Source: Uloborus plumipes
Taxonomy: Eukaryota; Arthropoda; Arachnida; Araneae; Uloboridae
Assembly (NCBI GenBank): GCA_038373865.1
Contig: JAXGGA010002345.1
Span: forward strand, 60,594 to 124,593
DNA length: 64,000 nucleotides
Reading direction: 5' to 3'
Shown: positions 24,634-36,087 of the stretch, piece after piece
How the letters are laid out: each line of letters begins with the position of its first letter
Position numbering within the stretch: position 1 is the first letter of the stretch
Made by a program: the position numbers and the translations under genes
Notes under the pieces: model-generated
Database searches by the model: none
The model's input: the letters and a program-made list of their open reading frames with translations, nothing else
Told to the model about the DNA's origin: nothing

Positions 24634-26265
24634 TCTTACTACTATTATATATGCGAAAGTTTGTATGGATGGATGGATGGATGTATGGATGGATGTATGG
24701 ATGGATGGATGTATGTTTGTTCCTCTTTCACGCAAAAACTACTGAATGGATTTTGATGAAACTTTTACCACAATGTAGCTTATACATCAGAATAACACAT
24801 AGGCTATAATTTAAAACGATATTCAAAAAAGTTCGATCGGTAGCGCCTTTTTCATTCCAATTTAAGGTACATTATTTCTCATAAATCAAAAGGCATTGAC
24901 CAAACTAATTCAGTATTTAGTGTATCATCTCAACTCCCTGTCGAAAGCTATAATTGCGGGCATCATTTCTTCTTTCCGTATTTAATGTTCAAGGCTTTTC
25001 TCAAGTCAAATCATGAAGGTTTTTTTTCCAGCTTCATGGGGAATATCCAGGCTTTTACCATGATTTGTATTTAAAACATTTTGTATAGTCTTAGTTGTAC
25101 AAGTAGAATATTTATCCTTAAGCAATGTGTTTCTTAATGTGCATTGCTGCGTGAAAATATTATTTCTTTAGAATAAATTGTATTCCTTTATTAGTAAATT
25201 GTTCACTGTATCAATTATTTTCACAAGTTTCGTAAATTTGTCGGTCCTGCTTAATCGGGTAACGAATAAACGAATAAAATATCCTGGAACTGGATATTTC
25301 CCATGCCATAGTCGCAATACTAAAGATTCCGTTTAATCGAATTCTCCGCTTAATCAAATAATATTTCTTGGAACCGACAGTATTCGTTTGAGCGGGGCCG
25401 ACAGTATATGTTTTAGAGTATCGGTAATGTAATTGCTTGAAGAGATTGGCAACTAATAAATGGATTGGGTTCATTATTTTCCAATTTAATGGAACTTTAA
25501 ATACAACTTTACGGTATTTTTAAAAAAAATTTTGCGCTGACTGGGCGGGTACTTACAATCGGTCACTTAGAATCCAATCGAACAGGTATCTTGCCGAATT
25601 TGTTGCAAGAATATTATAATAACTATATATTGGTAATTTTTTCAACTGACGCCAGTTTTGGCGCCAAAGACTATGTAATAATACTTTACTTCTTACATGA
25701 TATAACTAAAATAAAACGATTGTTGTCTGATATTTGTAGACTGCGCCAAAATCTTAATCATCGAGATAATACTCCCACAGTTGAAGAAAAGTTCAGGCTT
25801 TTTTTTTTTTTGGCCGATCCCGTACGTTGTCATTAAAAAAACTTTTAAAACTTATGTCAAAGCGTAAAGTAATCCGCATACGAAATTAATCAAACCCCAA
25901 AACTAAAATTACCAATAATTTGTGTTTTTCGCACAAATAATTGTCAAATGCTCCCTACAAATTTCGAAATCACTTAGGACAAAAACTTTTAGCGTCATTT
26001 ATGGTCAGCAATATTTTCTCAACATTAAATGACAATTTTTCTTTGACAAAAATTACTGACTTAATAATACTTAAGCATATTTTCATAAAGTAGGGAGGGG
26101 AGCAAAAGTATCCTAGGTATCCCAAAACAATTACCGCAAATTTAGCGACATTTTAAATCGTCAAAGCGGTACGTTTTGAGTTCTTTTAGTTTAGGAAAAA
26201 AAATCGATTATAAATTGGTTCTCAATATTTTCACTGGCCCAGGCAACGCCGGGTATTTTTGCTAG
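24634..26265 (+). mobile_element. Non-autonomous Helitron A
   Basis: Begins TCTTACTACTATTATATATG after an A and ends GCCGGGTATTTTTGCTAG before a T, the Helitron A|TC..CTAG|T pattern. A GGAT microsatellite lies at about 24666-24716 just inside the 5' end. GGCAACGCC upstream of the 3' end can form a small hairpin. No Rep/helicase frame. A pogo-type MITE lies inside. Confidence 0.75.
25239..25404 (-). mobile_element. pogo-type MITE, CTGTCGG family, copy 1
   Basis: Ends built on CTGTCGG..CGCTTAA words, with internal ATTCGTTTAAGCGG-type repeats. Homologous, on the opposite strand, to 48098-48276 and 51784-51968. Exact ends are approximate. Nested in Helitron A. Confidence 0.6.
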
Positions 26266-27103
26266 TTAAACATACGTTTATTTGTTCAGAATCCATTTTT
26301 GCACTGTAATCAAGAAATAGACGTACTTCTGTATTTTTTTTTTTTTTTTTTTAATGTTAAATATAAACACACTGCCCCTCCTCCTTTAGAGTTATCTGTA
26401 CTACAATAATCAACAAAGAGATAAGTTTCAGGTGCTATCAAAGCAACATACTTTGTTCTCTCAGAAGATAAAACCAAACAATGGATATTTTGAATGGCGG
26501 ATCTTTTTTTAACACGTGATAGATAGCTTTAAAACACGAAAACCAGAGAATTCTTTTCTGTCACTGAAGTAAAACCGTTTTCCAGAAATTTTATAATAAT
26601 AACGGACATCCTTATGGGAAATGCTTTACAGTTTCATTGCACGAAGAGTGTTCCTTAAAACTTGACAGACCATTTCTTTCCTCCATTCGCGCTTAAAAGT
26701 AAACAGATTATGTGAGCAATGTGAAGTGAAAAATCAACGCAAATCAAGCACTAACTGTACTAAAAAAATCGCAAGGAACTATTTTCTTGTTGTGTCACGA
26801 ACACTTTTTTCACTGAAAGGAACTCCAATCTAGGCTTGAAATAGCTATATTGCTGTTATTTTCTCAATAATTTGTGCTAATTTACGATGGTTTTTCTAAT
26901 TCATCGTTTTAAAAGAAAGCATTTTTGGTCACTTTTCGTTCAGACACTTGACTGCGTATGGCAAAGGTTACCCAAGTGAATCGTATCAATATACATAACA
27001 GATAGAAATTCCTCGCGACATCCTAGTCTAATTCTTCAGAGGGTGCTGCGAATGGGAACAGTTCAGTTGAGAATCTCTGTCTTAAATACTTCCATCATTT
27101 ATA
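26266..27103. other. AT-rich DNA, no gene seen
   Basis: Poly-T near 26334-26352. Nothing else recognised. Confidence 0.5.
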
Positions 27104-27119
27104 CGAGGTGACAAGAAAT

Positions 27120-27220
27120 AACTTGGACACACACAATACATTATAACTTGGACACACACAATACATTATAACTTGGACACACACAATACATTATAACTTG
27201 GACACACACAATACATTATA
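27120..27220. repeat. 25-bp tandem repeat, four copies
   Basis: The unit ACTTGGACACACACAATACA plus TTATA starts at 27121, 27146, 27171 and 27196 with no differences that I can see. It sits inside the left terminal region of the mariner remnant, with ATAACTT of the terminal repeat as part of the unit. Confidence 0.9.
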
Positions 27221-27432
27221 ACTTTGGCGCTACTGAAAATGTAACGATCAAACTTCAAAATAAGTGTGAATACATTACTCGTCTAATATATTTACGACTT
27301 TTCAAATCGGGTACATTTCGCCTTAATGCAGAGCTCTAAACATGTCTCAAAAATTTCGGCTATAGGCCGCAACTCACTTGCTGATAGTTTATCCTAGTCC
27401 TTGCATAAGGATACTTTTAAGGATGCGAAATT

Positions 27433-27627
27433 TTAATGAAGTTTAGCACACATCCCTGTCTCCAAAGTGGATAAAACAAAATAAGTCATTGGGTTCAAAT
27501 CTGGGGAATACGGTGTCCATTCTTGAGCTCCAACGAAGCCCGGAAAATGTCTTGCACCAACTTTGAGTGCTTTTAGTTCTCTGTGCAGGTGCTGAAATCT
27601 GTTGGAAGGTTCATCTTTTGTTTCCAA
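27433..27627 (-). pseudogene. mariner transposase fragment
   Basis: The open stretch contains VGAQEWTPYSPDLNPM, matching the conserved region around the third catalytic residue of mariner-type transposases (usually YSPDLNPMD). Here the D is T (NPMT). The fragment has lost the HTH domain and the first two catalytic residues. It cannot be active. Confidence 0.7.
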
Positions 27628-27740
27628 AGAACTTTAACAGCTTTCTAGGATCAATTCCCTATGACAATAACTTTATAACTTTAGTGGTGGGTTACAGCTA
27701 TTTGGTTTTAAACTTCGTCGAAGTTATTTCTTGTCACCCT

Positions 27741-28182
27741 AAAAAACAGATTTAAAAGAAAATAACTGGGGTGTAGGTTAATTTTCAAAAAAAAAAAAAT
27801 TTTTTTTGATGAAAGGTTTGTGCTTTAAAATAGATGCATTAATTTTGACATTGCGCCAAGGCGACTCATGACTAATTATAATTGAAGACGAAACTAATAC
27901 TTATTGAAAGTGCTGTAATTGGAAAACATATTTGGGTGAACTCAACAAAAGAAAGGGTGGTTTGACTCCAATTTGCATAATTTTTACAGTAAAGAAACAT
28001 TTCGGGGGACGGTTGACGGCGTCCCGATAAGTACACATACATTTTGGTTGAAATAAAAATATTTCTTTTGCCAGTATGCTTAATAAATTTGTGTGCGACA
28101 TACACAAGAGGAGGAGGAGTAGAATGAATTGCTGTGACAAAAAGGCGGGGGGAGATGTATTTTTAAAAAAGGTGTGACATTT
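27741..28182. other. AT-rich DNA, no gene seen
   Basis: Short unassigned spacer between the mariner remnant and the MITE. Confidence 0.5.
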
Positions 28183-28428
28183 GGAGGGTTTGGAGGATGA
28201 AGGGGCTATGTTGCATTTAAAAAAATAAACACTCTGAACAATGGTAAGAAATAGATACAGGTAAGCAAATAAAACTTGGTGCATCAAAAAGTAGATGTCC
28301 TAGACCGATTTCATACGCACACTAACGACAAAACCAAAAAACAAAAACGCTACAACAATAAAACTTTGAACTTTAATTACTCGCAATTTCTATTTCGTCG
28401 CATAACACCTTCATCTCCCAAGCCCTTC
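28183..28428. mobile_element. MITE with GATGAAGGGG ends, copy 2
   Basis: 246 bp, flanked by ATTT (28179-28182, 28429-28432). About 80% similar by eye to 18117-18371 across its whole length. Two copies with different 4-bp flanks support a 4-bp target duplication. Confidence 0.75.
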
Positions 28429-29042
28429 ATTTATGGACAGTCCTTTGGACGTTTTACCTAAAGGTAAAATTCTGTCTCAAACAGTCACAGAAAAATCCTT
28501 TTACTTTTGATATCTTAATCCCTTTCACTAAATCGCTAAAACGGGAAAAACAAAATAGTAAACAAACAGGACAATAAAAAATATTTTTTCCTCACGTAAC
28601 ACATCCTGTTTTAAAATCACAACCTCAACGCAAGGTAACGTATTCAATTGAAGAAAATATACATGTTTGTCGTAAAGTGTCCTTGATGCGAGACAAAGAC
28701 AACGTAATTCAGGATGTAGCGATGCTTGGTCAACTTATAGATAATACTGAAAGGAAAGTTTTGCAGTTAGAAAGGTACCTGTTTGGCAACAGCTATTGAA
28801 AGAGGCAGAATTTTTCCCGTTACAAAATCCGATTACAGGAATGATAAATTAAAAATCAACATAAATAGCCTCACAATTTGAATGAGTGATAGGAATAATG
28901 AATGGCAGTAGTAGAATATTAAAATATGCTCTCAGAATGGATTTAAAATAAACTTTGTAAACACTATCTCCTTAATCGCACTAATTGGAAATAAAAAGAA
29001 CGATTTGGGAAAACAAATGAAACAAAATGAATCAAACATTAA
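28429..29042. other. AT-rich DNA, no gene seen
   Basis: No supported feature. Confidence 0.5.
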
Positions 29043-29124
29043 GGGCCCTGCTCCACATCAGCGTAAAACGCGACCGAAACCGAAGGCAGAAACCGAAAAT
29101 CCGGGTACTTTCCATAGGAACACT

Positions 29125-29614
29125 GGGTCATTCCATGTGAAATCAACACACTGATTCAGACTTGATGTCTCAGATTTTCATGATTTTTGGTATGCAGCAT
29201 TATATCATAGACATATGAAAAAATACCAAATTTCAGTTACATAGCCCAATTATTTTTGAAGTTATAAATTTTTTAAATTTTAAATTTCTTTGAAAAAACA
29301 CCATACTTTAACACATTAAAATGCCTATAGGCTCGCAACCAGTGGTGATATTAACCTGGGACTGGTCTCATTTTAAAGCTGTTGAATAGGGCTTTATTAT
29401 GATATGCTACAACATAGGGGTTAAATTTTTAAAAAAATTTAAATTTTAAAATTAAATTTTAAATTTTAAATTTTTCAAAAAGTGGCAATTTTAAAAATTC
29501 CAAAAAATTACCAAAAATTGTTTGTGATGTCTTAATACATATTGCAAAATTCTATGATGGGATCTCAATGGGATCAGGAGATACAGGGCTTCAGAAATAC
29601 ACGTTTTGTGAAAA
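29125..29614. repeat. Left long terminal inverted repeat of the 4-kb transposon
   Basis: Pairs with 32614-33112. Contains nearly self-complementary AAATTTAAA-rich stretches about 29420-29480. Confidence 0.85.
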
Positions 29615-29789
29615 ATACCAGAATTAGTATCAACAGATTAAATTTTGTACAGTTTATTGAATGAAACAAACAACACATATCAATAAAACAAGCAGTGGCT
29701 ATTACTTTTAATTTTTTAAATAGAGGAATATCACATAGACACTTACCATTCTCAGCCTTATTTTATGAGTTAATTATTAACAAATTAAT

Positions 29790-32198
29790 TTATGAAGACT
29801 TCAATTGTTGGAAGATACCCACACATTTGTTTAGTTCACTGTCTGGTAAACTGTATGTTCGGCCAGTCTGAGTGGTGGGGTTCACTTTGCACATTACATC
29901 TGAAAATGGGATCCACAGTGTGTCAGGTGGTGTGGGATATATAAATGAGGATGACGGACCTGAAGGATGGAGGAATGTAACTTGCACTTGACTGCTGTCT
30001 TCATCTTTATCCAGAACATAACTCAACCACCAAGTCTCATTATAGATAGATGTTATATACCCACTAATGTCTGAAAATGATGTCTGCTGAACGTCCTTCA
30101 AAACAGGAAATATGCTTGAAACATCTGCAGAAGAAAATAACTTTGCATTTACTTTGGTTCCACATCTGAGAGGTATAAAGGCATGAAATTTTTGGGTTCC
30201 TGATATAGTTAGAGCTGTATCGTACCGGTTAGCCAGTTGTTCTTCAGTTTTAATGTATTCTTCAATGGTCACAAATACAAAGTCGATGTTAGCTATGTTC
30301 TTATGTGACCATTCAAATAATTGCCTTGCATTCATGATTTGATCCTGATACGGTCTTTGTAGGCTTGCTCTGGCGGCTAGTCTTTTTACTGTGGCCCCGA
30401 GCCCATCGCATGGACCTTTGCCATGTGCTGTAGCTGAAAAGTGCCATTCAGCCTCAGCTCCAAAATCTTGCTTGTAATTACACAAGTTAATAAAATTTTT
30501 TTTATTTTTGTATTGGGCTGCAGAGCCATCAGAGAAATAAAAGAATTTTTTGACAGGTCTTTGAAATTTGCACTTCAAGTATTCCATCAATTTTTTCTGG
30601 AACAGGTAGACAGCTGTAGTGTTGTGGTTGAGGCAGTCTGATATTATTACGAAATTTAAATGCTCAACTTCCTTCTCTTTAAAATATACCACAAAAGGGT
30701 GAATGGTTGCCTGAGTATTCGACCAATGATATGATTGTGCCTCGTCTTGTATAATAATAGAATAATTCTCAGAAAAGTCACAAATAACAGCTACTTCACA
30801 TTCCAGAAGATTTTCCTTTGTGTGTCTCAAAAATGCACTTTGTTCTTTTGCTATAAAGTGATGACGAAGTAAGATAGGAAGTTTATTACAAAATACATCA
30901 ATAAATTCACTAACCGGTTTTTGGATAATTTCTAAGTTACATCGATCCACAGAGATCCACTGTCTGTATGTGATAGTCTCAATTGCATTGTCTTCATATG
31001 CTTTTTCCAAAAGTTCTCTAATCCCTCTGGTACCCGGACATGACACACAAGTTGAAAAGAAGCAGTCAGTTGATGGTGGGGGGCTGCAAACCATCATTTG
31101 CAGGCAGTCCTTGTATGTTTTTATTTTTCCATCTGTCATTGAGCTCATTCTTCCATTTTCAAACATAAGCTTCACATTCTGATGAGTAGTGCACACACAG
31201 ACTGAGTGTGTTCCACTCTGGCCTGCTAGCACACAATTTTTGGGTTTCAGCTCTGCAAATTTAGAAAATCCTACTTTTACAGCTGGGAATTTTTCTTTGA
31301 AAACTTCATAGGCTTCTTTTAAATTATTAAGCATCAACCTTTTTGCAACATGTTCTTTAATACCTGTGCTGTGGTCTTTCACTGATATAAAGTCCTTAAT
31401 CCCCGGCATTGCTCGGCTTATTTCGTCACTTGTATAAAATCCTTTCACAATATCAACGGTATGCTTTGATAAACTTTTTCCTGGTTTCATATCAGGACCA
31501 GACAAGGCGCCCTTTTCTTTCAACAATGTCTTGGCTTGTCGAACTAATTAGTTAGGGGCTGAAAATTCCCGCATTACTTTCCTCACACTCCAGCTGTTAG
31601 GCATAAGAGTCAGCAGTTGAAGCTTCTTCTTCCTACTAGTGAAGCTGTTGTACAGTTTTTTCACATGTGTAAAGAACTCGTCTTGTGAATCATCATTCTC
31701 TTCATCGCTCGATGCATTCACTAGCAGTTTTCTCTTGACAGCCACATTGATTCGGTTGGCCTTTTCAGTAGAGTAAATTTTTGATTGCATCCTCTTTTTG
31801 TCTACGGGCGACTCTCCCATCTCTAAAAGAGAGCTGTTAAGGGAACTCAGAGCTTCAGATTCATTTGAAAATGGTATATCTATAGGTGATTCTTCAATTT
31901 CAGTATCAGACTGACTTTCTTCAGGTACCTTGCTAGTTCCAGGGGAAGTTTCCCCATCTTTTTCATTTTTCAACTTTGTCAGCTGCTTCCTACAACTATC
32001 ACAGACCACGGATAACTCGGATGTTCCTGGAATCAAGTCACACATCCATGAAGTAACACGTCTCAGTCTTTTTCTTGCATGGGAGTGATTTGGCTTATTA
32101 AAAGGGTTAAAGCAATCCATTTTTACTATCTTGTTAGTGGTATCCATCATGAAAGTGATAAATAGGGAGAAATCAGCAAGGAAACGTGCAGGGGCCAA
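29790..32198 (-). pseudogene. Transposase of the 4-kb element, one in-frame stop
   Basis: A single 803-codon frame broken only by TAA at 31548-31550 (codon 217). The first part has an N-terminal Cys/His cluster (C29, H38/H40, C53, C66, C69), probably a DNA-binding zinc finger, then an acidic spacer. The second part (578 residues counted from the TTG at 31526) has further Cys-rich motifs (C155, C160, C163) and conserved-looking catalytic candidates: D250 in CDFSENY, D333 in FSDGSAAQYKN and D374 in HGKGPCDG. A Trp-rich C-terminal block (WWLSYVL, about 499-560) resembles a Tudor/chromo-like fold. I recall this protein type from many arthropod and cnidarian genomes as a transposase-like family; assignment to Sola is inference. 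Only one lesion implies recent decay. Confidence 0.8.
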
Positions 32199-32330
32199 GA
32201 AATAAGTTATCTTCTTGATACAACATCACATGAAACATCAAATGAACTTCCTACAAGCAACTGTGATGCTAAACTAGCTGTAAATGAGTGATCTTGTCTG
32301 CTTGACCAATCAGCTTATACTTGTGAAAAG

Positions 32331-32474
32331 GGGAATCCCCCCACGGAGGGAAATCTCCCTTTTCTTACAGTTAAAGGGAATTTCCCTTACTTGTATTCCA
32401 ATCAGCTTTCACCTAGTTAAAGGGGTTTCCCCCAAGGGAAATTCCCTTTTTATCTGAGTAAAAGGGGGTTTCCC
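32331..32474. promoter_or_regulatory. Cluster of palindromic GGG..CCC (kappaB-type) sites upstream of the transposase
   Basis: Six GGGA/G-A/T-rich-CCC palindromes: 32331-32340 GGGAATCCCC, 32348-32359, 32376-32386 GGGAATTTCCC, 32422-32433 GGGGTTTCCCCC, 32436-32446 GGGAAATTCCC, 32464-32474 GGGGGTTTCCC. Five contain a perfect match to the Rel/NF-kappaB consensus GGGRNWYYCC. They lie 130-280 bp upstream of the transposase start and have no counterpart at the other end of the element. They could be Rel-family sites or transposase-binding sites. Confidence 0.5.
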
Positions 32475-32613
32475 TCTACATGTAGGCAAATGAGAGGTTT
32501 GCAAACATGGTAAAATGAAGTAATCACTGCGTTTTATTAATATAATAGGATCCTGCACATTGCATAGGAAAATTAGTTCAAAAACAATAAAATTTTACTA
32601 ATATGGTATATTA

Positions 32614-33112
32614 TTGACAAAACATGTGTATCTCTGAAGCCCTGTATCTCCTGATCCCATTGAGATCCCATCATAGAATTTTGCAATATGTATCAAGACA
32701 TCACAAACAATTTTTGGTAATTTTTTGGAATTTTTAAAATTGCCACTTTTTGAAAAATTTAAAATTTAAAATTTAATTTTAAAATTTAAATTTTTTTAAA
32801 AATTTAACCCCTATGTTGTAGCATATCATAATAAAGCCCTATTCAACAGCTTTAAAATGAGACCAGTCCCAGGTTAATATCACCACTGGTTGCGAGCCTA
32901 TAGGCATTTTAATGTGGTTAAGTATCGTGTTTTTTCAAAGAAATTTAAAATTTAAAAAATTTATAACTTAAAAAATAATTGTGCTATGTAACTGAAATTT
33001 GGTATTTTTTCATATGTCTATGATATAATGCTGCATACCAAAAATCATGAAAATCTGAGACATCAATTCTGAAACTCTTCCAAAATTGTGTTGATTTGAC
33101 ATGGAATGACCC
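32614..33112. repeat. Right long terminal inverted repeat of the 4-kb transposon
   Basis: Mirror of 29125-29614, with small differences (for example GTTAAGTATCG here against the counterpart of CCATACTTTAAC). Confidence 0.85.
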
Positions 33113-33165
33113 CACTATGTAATCCATTTTACGTTTCTGCTTTACGTCAATGTGGAGCAGGGCCC

Positions 33166-33579
33166 TAACTGTCATATACCACTGGTGGCTGAAATGTGTG
33201 AGAAAGTAAATATTGGGTTTTCTCGTGAAGGGAAGCTCCGATTTCATTTTTCTTAATCTCTCAATGATTGAAACATTTTTATCAGCTTTAAATTATGATT
33301 TTCCTCTGTTTCAGGCGGTATTTGGAACAAAAGAAATTATAAATAAATAATAATTTACGGTTCGCAATCAAACTATTATCGTGAACATATTCGTATGCGA
33401 TAAAAATTTGACTTGACAAAGCATTCGATAGAAGTTTACGCCAACAGTTCCGAGTTTCATTTTCGGCTCTCAAAATTTGTTACAAACGGGAATTCTATAA
33501 GCTATAAAAAACTTAAGGTAGTAAAATACAGATTAAAAACCTCGGTAAAAAAAAGAGTGCTTGAAATGACGGTCTAAAC
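33166..33579. other. AT-rich DNA, no gene seen
   Basis: No supported feature. Confidence 0.5.
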
Positions 33580-34408
33580 CAGTGGTTGGGAAAATTACAT
33601 TTCTTTTTTAGCGAACTACAACTACTTTGTTATAAATGTAGTTAACTACAACTACAACTACTTTTTTTAAATGTAGCGACTACAAACTACTTTTGAATTG
33701 TAGTCGCTACTTCGCTACTTTTTAAAAAATAAATAAATAAAAAGCATACACCGTTTGAGGATTGACCGAAAAAATTCGAAAAGTGGTTTACATTAATAAA
33801 TTAACTCATTTGAATATGGAATAGAACTAGGAATTGTCTTTGAATTTATTTATTACTTTTCCTTTTTGTTCCCTTTTTTTTTTGCTAAAATTTGTCCTTT
33901 TTAGATTTTTTTTACAATTTTTACGAATATTCGCCACAAGAAAGGATTCAAAAGTTGAAAGATTGAAAGAATTCAACCTTCAATTTTTTTTAATTTCTTG
34001 CCAGGGAATATTTAGGAACATGAAAATTATTTGAAGGAATATAAAAATTATGATGTCAAATAAACCAATGACGTCAGATAGAATGTATTTCGTCAAAATG
34101 TTTTTTAGGATCAGCTCATATTTTTGTGGTTCTTATTTCTCATTGCGTCCGTTGCTGTACTCGTGCAAGATTTGCACTAGTCAGAGTCAATTAAACCTCT
34201 TTTTTTCTTTCGTTCTCTTTTTTTTTTTCACCTATTTAGTTATTTTTTTAATTTAAAAGTTGTTTCCAGAAATCGCTACAAACTATTTTTTGTAGCGCGC
34301 TACGCACTACTCTACTTTTTTTTTTAAGTAGTGCGCTACACTGCAAACTACTGAAAAATGTAGCTACTACAGTATTCGCTACTTGTAGCGCGCTACATCC
34401 GACCACTG
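33580..34408. mobile_element. hAT MITE, copy 2 (829 bp)
   Basis: Ends CAGTGGTTGGGA and TCCGACCACTG with a perfect 8-bp duplication GTCTAAAC (33572-33579, 34409-34416). Closely related to 8128-8965 and with the same GTAG/CTAC subterminal arrays. The intact duplication fixes the family boundaries. Confidence 0.9.
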
Positions 34409-35020
34409 GTCTAAACATACAATATCTACACACTTCCAGGTTGAAATAGACTGATAAAGATTTAGAACTAATGAAGAATTAAGTCTATCTAAGGATTAAG
34501 GACTAATTAAGGTTAAGTCTGAGGATTAAGGACTAATTAACGAAAACTGATTATCCGCAAAGAAAACTAAAAATCTAATGATTGTGTGATTTACGGCTCA
34601 TTACTCAGCCACTGTTAAACAAACGTGTGTGTCAAGCAAACCAATGAGTCAGAAAAAATCCTTTATGGGACTGTCCATAAATGATGTCACCCTTTTTTTC
34701 TACATATTTGGGCCCCTCTCCTATTTGCCACAAACTGTCACCCTTCAACTTACCCCCCATCCCCTCTACTTGTGTCCCATGTCACGCTTTATTACAGAAA
34801 CAAATCGTTACGAAAAATGTTTTTGTTTCAACTGTGTGCAATTGTCACACCTCTTGTTACTGCCTCCCCCTCCCCTTTGTTCACACACTGTCACAATTTC
34901 GCGAGCCACCCCCCCCCCTTCAAAAATATCATTTTTGGACGACTTTCATTGAAATTTCTTAAACACATTGAGAAGCAAAAAGTGGAATAAATTTCAGTTG
35001 GCTTTTTACTTTCTTCTATA
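34409..35020. repeat. Spacer with a short tandem duplication and a probable old transposon fragment
   Basis: GGATTAAGGACTAATTAA occurs at about 34493 and 34523. From 34670 GGGACTGTCCATAAATGATG begins a C-rich stretch to about 34945 that resembles a widespread arthropod retroelement 3' end, from memory only. No coding capacity left. Confidence 0.35.
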
Positions 35021-36087
35021 TCTAATATATAGAAGAAAGTATTGGTTTCGTGAAAATTTTCGAATGTCGAATTTTGACGGATTTGCACGTTTTGAGGTGC
35101 GCTGAGTCCATTTCGACCATTTTTGGAAAATGTCTGTCTGTCTGTGTGTCTGTGTGTGTGTCTGTGTGAGTCTGTATGTGTGTGACCAGTTTTTGTGGCC
35201 GCGCTAGAGCAAAAACTACTGAATGAAATCGAACAAAAATTTTTGCACACATGTACCACCATGAGAACTGGTACACCTGACTTTTTTTAGCGAATTCCTC
35301 CAAGGGGGGTGGAGCAATCTCACGTGTTCTGAGCGGGGGTGATTGCTATATCTCAGGAAGTAACCGGCGGAACCAAACGAAAATTGGTCCATAGGTAGAC
35401 CCTACTGAGTACAGGTGCTGATTCAATTTGTTTGTCTATATCTTGAAGGGGGGTGGAGCAATCGCACGTGTCCTGCGCGGGGGTGACTGCTGTATCTCAG
35501 GAAGTAACTGGCGGAATCAAACGAAAATTGGTCCATAGGTAGACCCTATTGCGAACAGGTGCTGATTCAATTTTTGTGTCAATATCTCAAAGGGGGGTGG
35601 AGCAATCAAAAGTGCTTATTTTGTCATTGCACCTACTGTATCTCGGGAAATATTGCTGCGATTTGAATAAAATTTGGAATAACACTAACCCAATATGGAA
35701 GCAAGCATCGATTAAATTTTGGCGCCAATCGCCCCAGGGGGAGGGTGGGGTGATTTTTGCGCTTAGTCAACAATCAAAAAATTAATTCATTAAAAAATCG
35801 CTTTCACGCTATTTAATTATAAAAACATCTGAAAACTTTCAATGATTTGAAATTTTTAACTGTTGCCAATTTCTTTTTACTGAGAAATAAAATGTTTGCA
35901 ATTAATCTAAACAAGGCTTTTGCAATGATTTCCAATTTCGCTCATTGATTCTGCATTTGCAGGGTTATTACGATAATTGGGAAATTGGAGCTGTCTCCAA
36001 TTATTTGGGCGAGTACGTATTTTATTTTGTAACCGGAATTCATAAGACAGATATAGAAGAAAGTTTCGTGACGGTCACGACAGCTAG
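35021..36087 (+). mobile_element. Non-autonomous Helitron B
   Basis: Begins TCTAATATATAGAAGAAAGT after an A and ends GACAGCTAG before T. The hairpin CGTGACGGTCACG lies just before the 3' end. A TGTC/TG microsatellite at 35131-35180 sits near the 5' end. Contains a 144-bp tandem repeat. No Rep/helicase frame. Confidence 0.75.
35304..35735. repeat. 144-bp tandem repeat, two full copies and a partial third
   Basis: Units start GGGGGGTGGAGCAATC at 35304, 35448 and 35592, exactly 144 bp apart. Units one and two are highly similar; the third decays quickly. Internal to Helitron B. Confidence 0.85.

Larger units (their letters stand above)
27104..27740 (-). mobile_element. Decayed mariner-like element
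   Basis: Inverted ends GAGGTGACAAGAAATAACTT (left) and the mirror of AGGGTGACAAGAAATAACTT (right), TA at 27102-27103 on the left. At 637 bp it is about half a full mariner. It keeps a minus-strand piece of transposase and has a 25-bp tandem array by its left end. Confidence 0.75.
29125..33112 (-). mobile_element. 4-kb DNA transposon with 490-bp inverted repeats (Sola-like candidate)
   Basis: A 3988-bp element starting GGGTCATTCCATG and ending CATGGAATGACCC, flanked by CACT (29121-29124, 33113-33116). The inverted repeats are very long, about 29125-29614 and 32614-33112, and clearly similar throughout. One transposase frame lies between them on the minus strand. Four-bp duplications and long inverted repeats suggest the Sola superfamily, from memory; this needs a profile search. 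Host-site interruption of a known MITE makes the boundaries secure. Confidence 0.85.
29043..33165. mobile_element. Harbinger-type MITE (131 bp) carrying a 4-kb transposon
   Basis: Ends GGGCCCTGCTCCACAT and ATGTGGAGCAGGGCCC, with TAA at 29040-29042 and 33166-33168, fitting the TWA target of PIF/Harbinger. The two parts (29043-29124, 33117-33165) join to a 131-bp element related to 58769-58887. The 4-kb transposon inserted within it. Confidence 0.75.

Noticed and set aside
27120..27220. CRISPR-like array
   Set aside because: The units are directly tandem with no variable spacers, and the DNA is eukaryotic.
34891..35262. Thr/His-rich open frame of 123 codons on the minus strand
   Set aside because: The THTDTHT pattern is a translated TG microsatellite at the 5' side of Helitron B.
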